16,554 nt of DNA, taken from DASQUP01 sp035641235. GTDB lineage: Bacteria; Actinomycetota; CADDZG01; WHSQ01. The notes under the pieces were generated by a model that was not told the origin of the DNA, made no database searches, and was given only the letters and a program-made list of their open reading frames with translations. A program made the translations under genes and the position numbers. The stretch lies in the NCBI GenBank assembly GCA_035641235.1, contig DASQUP010000065.1, forward strand, positions 1 through 16,554, written 5' to 3'. Positions 15,204 through 16,554 of the stretch are shown here, piece after piece; within the stretch, counting starts at the first letter, position 1; every line of letters begins with the position of its first letter.

Positions 15204-16554
15204 TGCGCGATTCACTTCTGGGCCGGCCCCTCCGAGTTGCGAACGCCGGCGTCGAGTTGTTCGCCGGCGAACTCGAGCATCAGGGGATCGACGTCGCGAG
15301 AGTCGACTGGCGCCCACCGATACCGGGATCGGAGGACGCCCTCGAGCGACTTGCAGCCGGTGCAAAAAGGATGTGGGCGGCCAACGATGCTGCGGTCGAA
15401 AGGCTTCAGGCCGCTCAACCCCACATCGCCGGCATCGGCACGGCGGGTGACCTCATCGACGGCATGAATCGTGCCACCTTCCTGCATGCCGGGCCGCCCA
15501 TCGAGTGGGCCGACATGTCGGGACCGCTCCGCGGAGCGATCATCGGTGCCGCCCTCTACGAAGGGATCGCCGCCGATCCGGATGACGCGGCGCGCCGTGC
15601 CGCCGCCGGTGATTTCGAATTCGTACCCTGTCACGAACGGGGTGCCGTCGGTCCCATGGCAGGGGTTGTCAGTTCATCGATGCCGATGTGGATCGTCGAG
15701 AACGCCACCGGTGGCAACCGCGCGTTCTGCACTCTGAACGAAGGACTCGGCAAGGTCCTGCGCTACGGCGCCTACGACAAGGAGGTCATCGACCGCCTCG
15801 TATGGATGCGCGATGTGCTCGCGCCGGTCCTTGCCGGCGCGCTGCACGAACTCGGCGCGCCGATCGATCTCAGGGCGATGATCGCCCATGCTCTTCAGAT
15901 GGGGGATGAAGGCCACAACCGGAACCGTGCAGGCACCTCGCTGCTTCTGAGGGAATTCCAGCCCGCGCTGCTCAGCGTTGATTTTCCGCGCGCCGATGTT
16001 GTCTCCGCGGTGCGGTTCATTTCCGGCAACGATCACTTCTTCCTCAACCCGGTGATGGCCGCGGGTAAGGCGACCGCCGACGCCGCGGCCGGGATTGAGG
16101 GCTCTTCGGTAATCGTGGCGATGGCGCGCAATGGTACGGAGTTCGGAATCCGCCTATCGGGAACGGGCGACCGGTGGTTCACGGGACCGGCTGGGATCGT
16201 CGAAGGCCTCTATCTTCCGGGGTTCGGACCGGAGGACGCGAATCCAGACATCGGAGACAGCACGATCACGGAAACCATGGGGATCGGCGGGATGGCCATG
16301 GGTGCCGCTCCCGCAATTGTTCGATTCGTGGGTGGGGCACCCGACGATGCACTCCAGACAACTCGGCTTATGTATGAGATCTGCTGGTCTGAGAGCGATC
16401 ACTATCTGATCCCGGCGCTCGGCTTCCGGGGAACACCGCTCGGCATCGACTGTTGTGCGGTCGCCCAGACGGGGGTCTTGCCAGCGGTCAATACCGGTAT
16501 TGCCCACAAGGATCCCGGGATCGGACAGGTTGGTGCCGGATTGGTGGAGCCGCC
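15203..16554 (+). CDS. DUF1116 (YlbE/AllG-like) protein, 3' end cut by window edge
   Basis: The open frame runs off the right edge after 450 codons plus two bases. It matches the DUF1116 family of E. coli YlbE (AllG), the second subunit of oxamate carbamoyltransferase. Characteristic stretches are GIGTAGDLIDGMN (77-89), FVPCHERGAVGPMAGV (140-155), MGDEGHNRN (233-241), NPVMAAGK (282-289) and the C-terminal IAHKDPGIGQVGAGLV. The last usually lies near the end of the family, so only a short piece is probably missing. I prefer ATG at 15203 (TGATG with the fdrA stop, GGGAGG four bases upstream); ATG at 15200 (ATGA) would add one Met. In E. coli it acts in a complex with FdrA and the DUF2877 protein YlbF; neither YlbF nor carbamate kinase is visible here, so they are expected further right. 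Confidence 0.88.
   Translation, partial: MRDSLLGRPLRVANAGVELFAGELEHQGIDVARVDWRPPIPGSEDALERLAAGAKRMWAANDAAVERLQAAQPHIAGIGTAGDLIDGMNRATFLHAGPPIEWADMSGPLRGAIIGAALYEGIAADPDDAARRAAAGDFEFVPCHERGAVGPMAGVVSSSMPMWIVENATGGNRAFCTLNEGLGKVLRYGAYDKEVIDRLVWMRDVLAPVLAGALHELGAPIDLRAMIAHALQMGDEGHNRNRAGTSLLLREFQPALLSVDFPRADVVSAVRFISGNDHFFLNPVMAAGKATADAAAGIEGSSVIVAMARNGTEFGIRLSGTGDRWFTGPAGIVEGLYLPGFGPEDANPDIGDSTITETMGIGGMAMGAAPAIVRFVGGAPDDALQTTRLMYEICWSESDHYLIPALGFRGTPLGIDCCAVAQTGVLPAVNTGIAHKDPGIGQVGAGLVEP

Noticed and set aside
13917..15365. Long minus-strand open frame opposite fdrA (482 residues)
   Set aside because: It is an antisense shadow of a GC-rich gene: no family motifs, biased composition, and it spans a well-supported plus-strand gene boundary.
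15525..15538. Perfect 14-bp palindrome CGCTCCGCGGAGCG
   Set aside because: It lies inside the DUF1116 coding sequence and is explained by codons. A single occurrence with no context suggests chance.

Overview
The window is GC-rich and densely coding, with frequent GTG starts and 4-base stop/start overlaps. Together with the style of its RTX protein and of its cox-like genes, this suggests a high-GC bacterium, most likely an actinobacterium. That placement is inference, because no rRNA or marker gene is present. I found no tRNA, rRNA, insertion sequence or CRISPR array.

Layout. (1) Bases 81-854 (+) encode a small secreted RTX-type calcium-binding repeat protein. Its ribosome-binding site can pair with an upstream sequence, and its 3' end overlaps the convergent amidase gene by 11 bp. 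(2) On the minus strand, from 3670 down to 844, lie an NCS2/NAT nucleobase permease and then an amidase-signature hydrolase. A perfect 10-bp GC stem with a T-rich tail sits at their junction. (3) A 227-bp divergent intergenic region follows. (4) From 3898 to the right edge all genes are on the plus strand: an AMP-forming acyl-CoA ligase; a membrane-anchored CoxG-like protein; the FAD, 2Fe-2S and molybdopterin subunits of a xanthine dehydrogenase/CO dehydrogenase-family hydroxylase; HyuA and HyuB (ATP-dependent cyclic amide hydrolase family); an FdrA (AllF) homologue; and a DUF1116 (YlbE/AllG) homologue cut off by the window edge. From coxG onward, every junction is a 1-4 base overlap or a 2-base gap, so this looks like one translationally coupled operon.

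How the genes may work together (inference). The set reads as an N-heterocycle assimilation pathway. The permease imports a nucleobase-like ring, and the Mo hydroxylase oxidises it, with electrons perhaps passing to the quinone pool through CoxG. HyuAB opens the cyclic imide using ATP. The FdrA/DUF1116 pair resembles two of the three subunits of E. coli oxamate carbamoyltransferase and could split the resulting ureido acid with phosphate to give carbamoyl phosphate. The amidase could remove the remaining amide, and the ligase could activate the free acid to a CoA thioester. One substrate that gives every gene a job is uracil: uracil to barbiturate, ureidomalonate, malonamate plus carbamoyl phosphate, malonate, then malonyl-CoA. 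A C2 variant through oxalurate, oxamate and oxalate is the main alternative. A DUF2877 (AllH) gene and a carbamate kinase are predicted just beyond the right edge.
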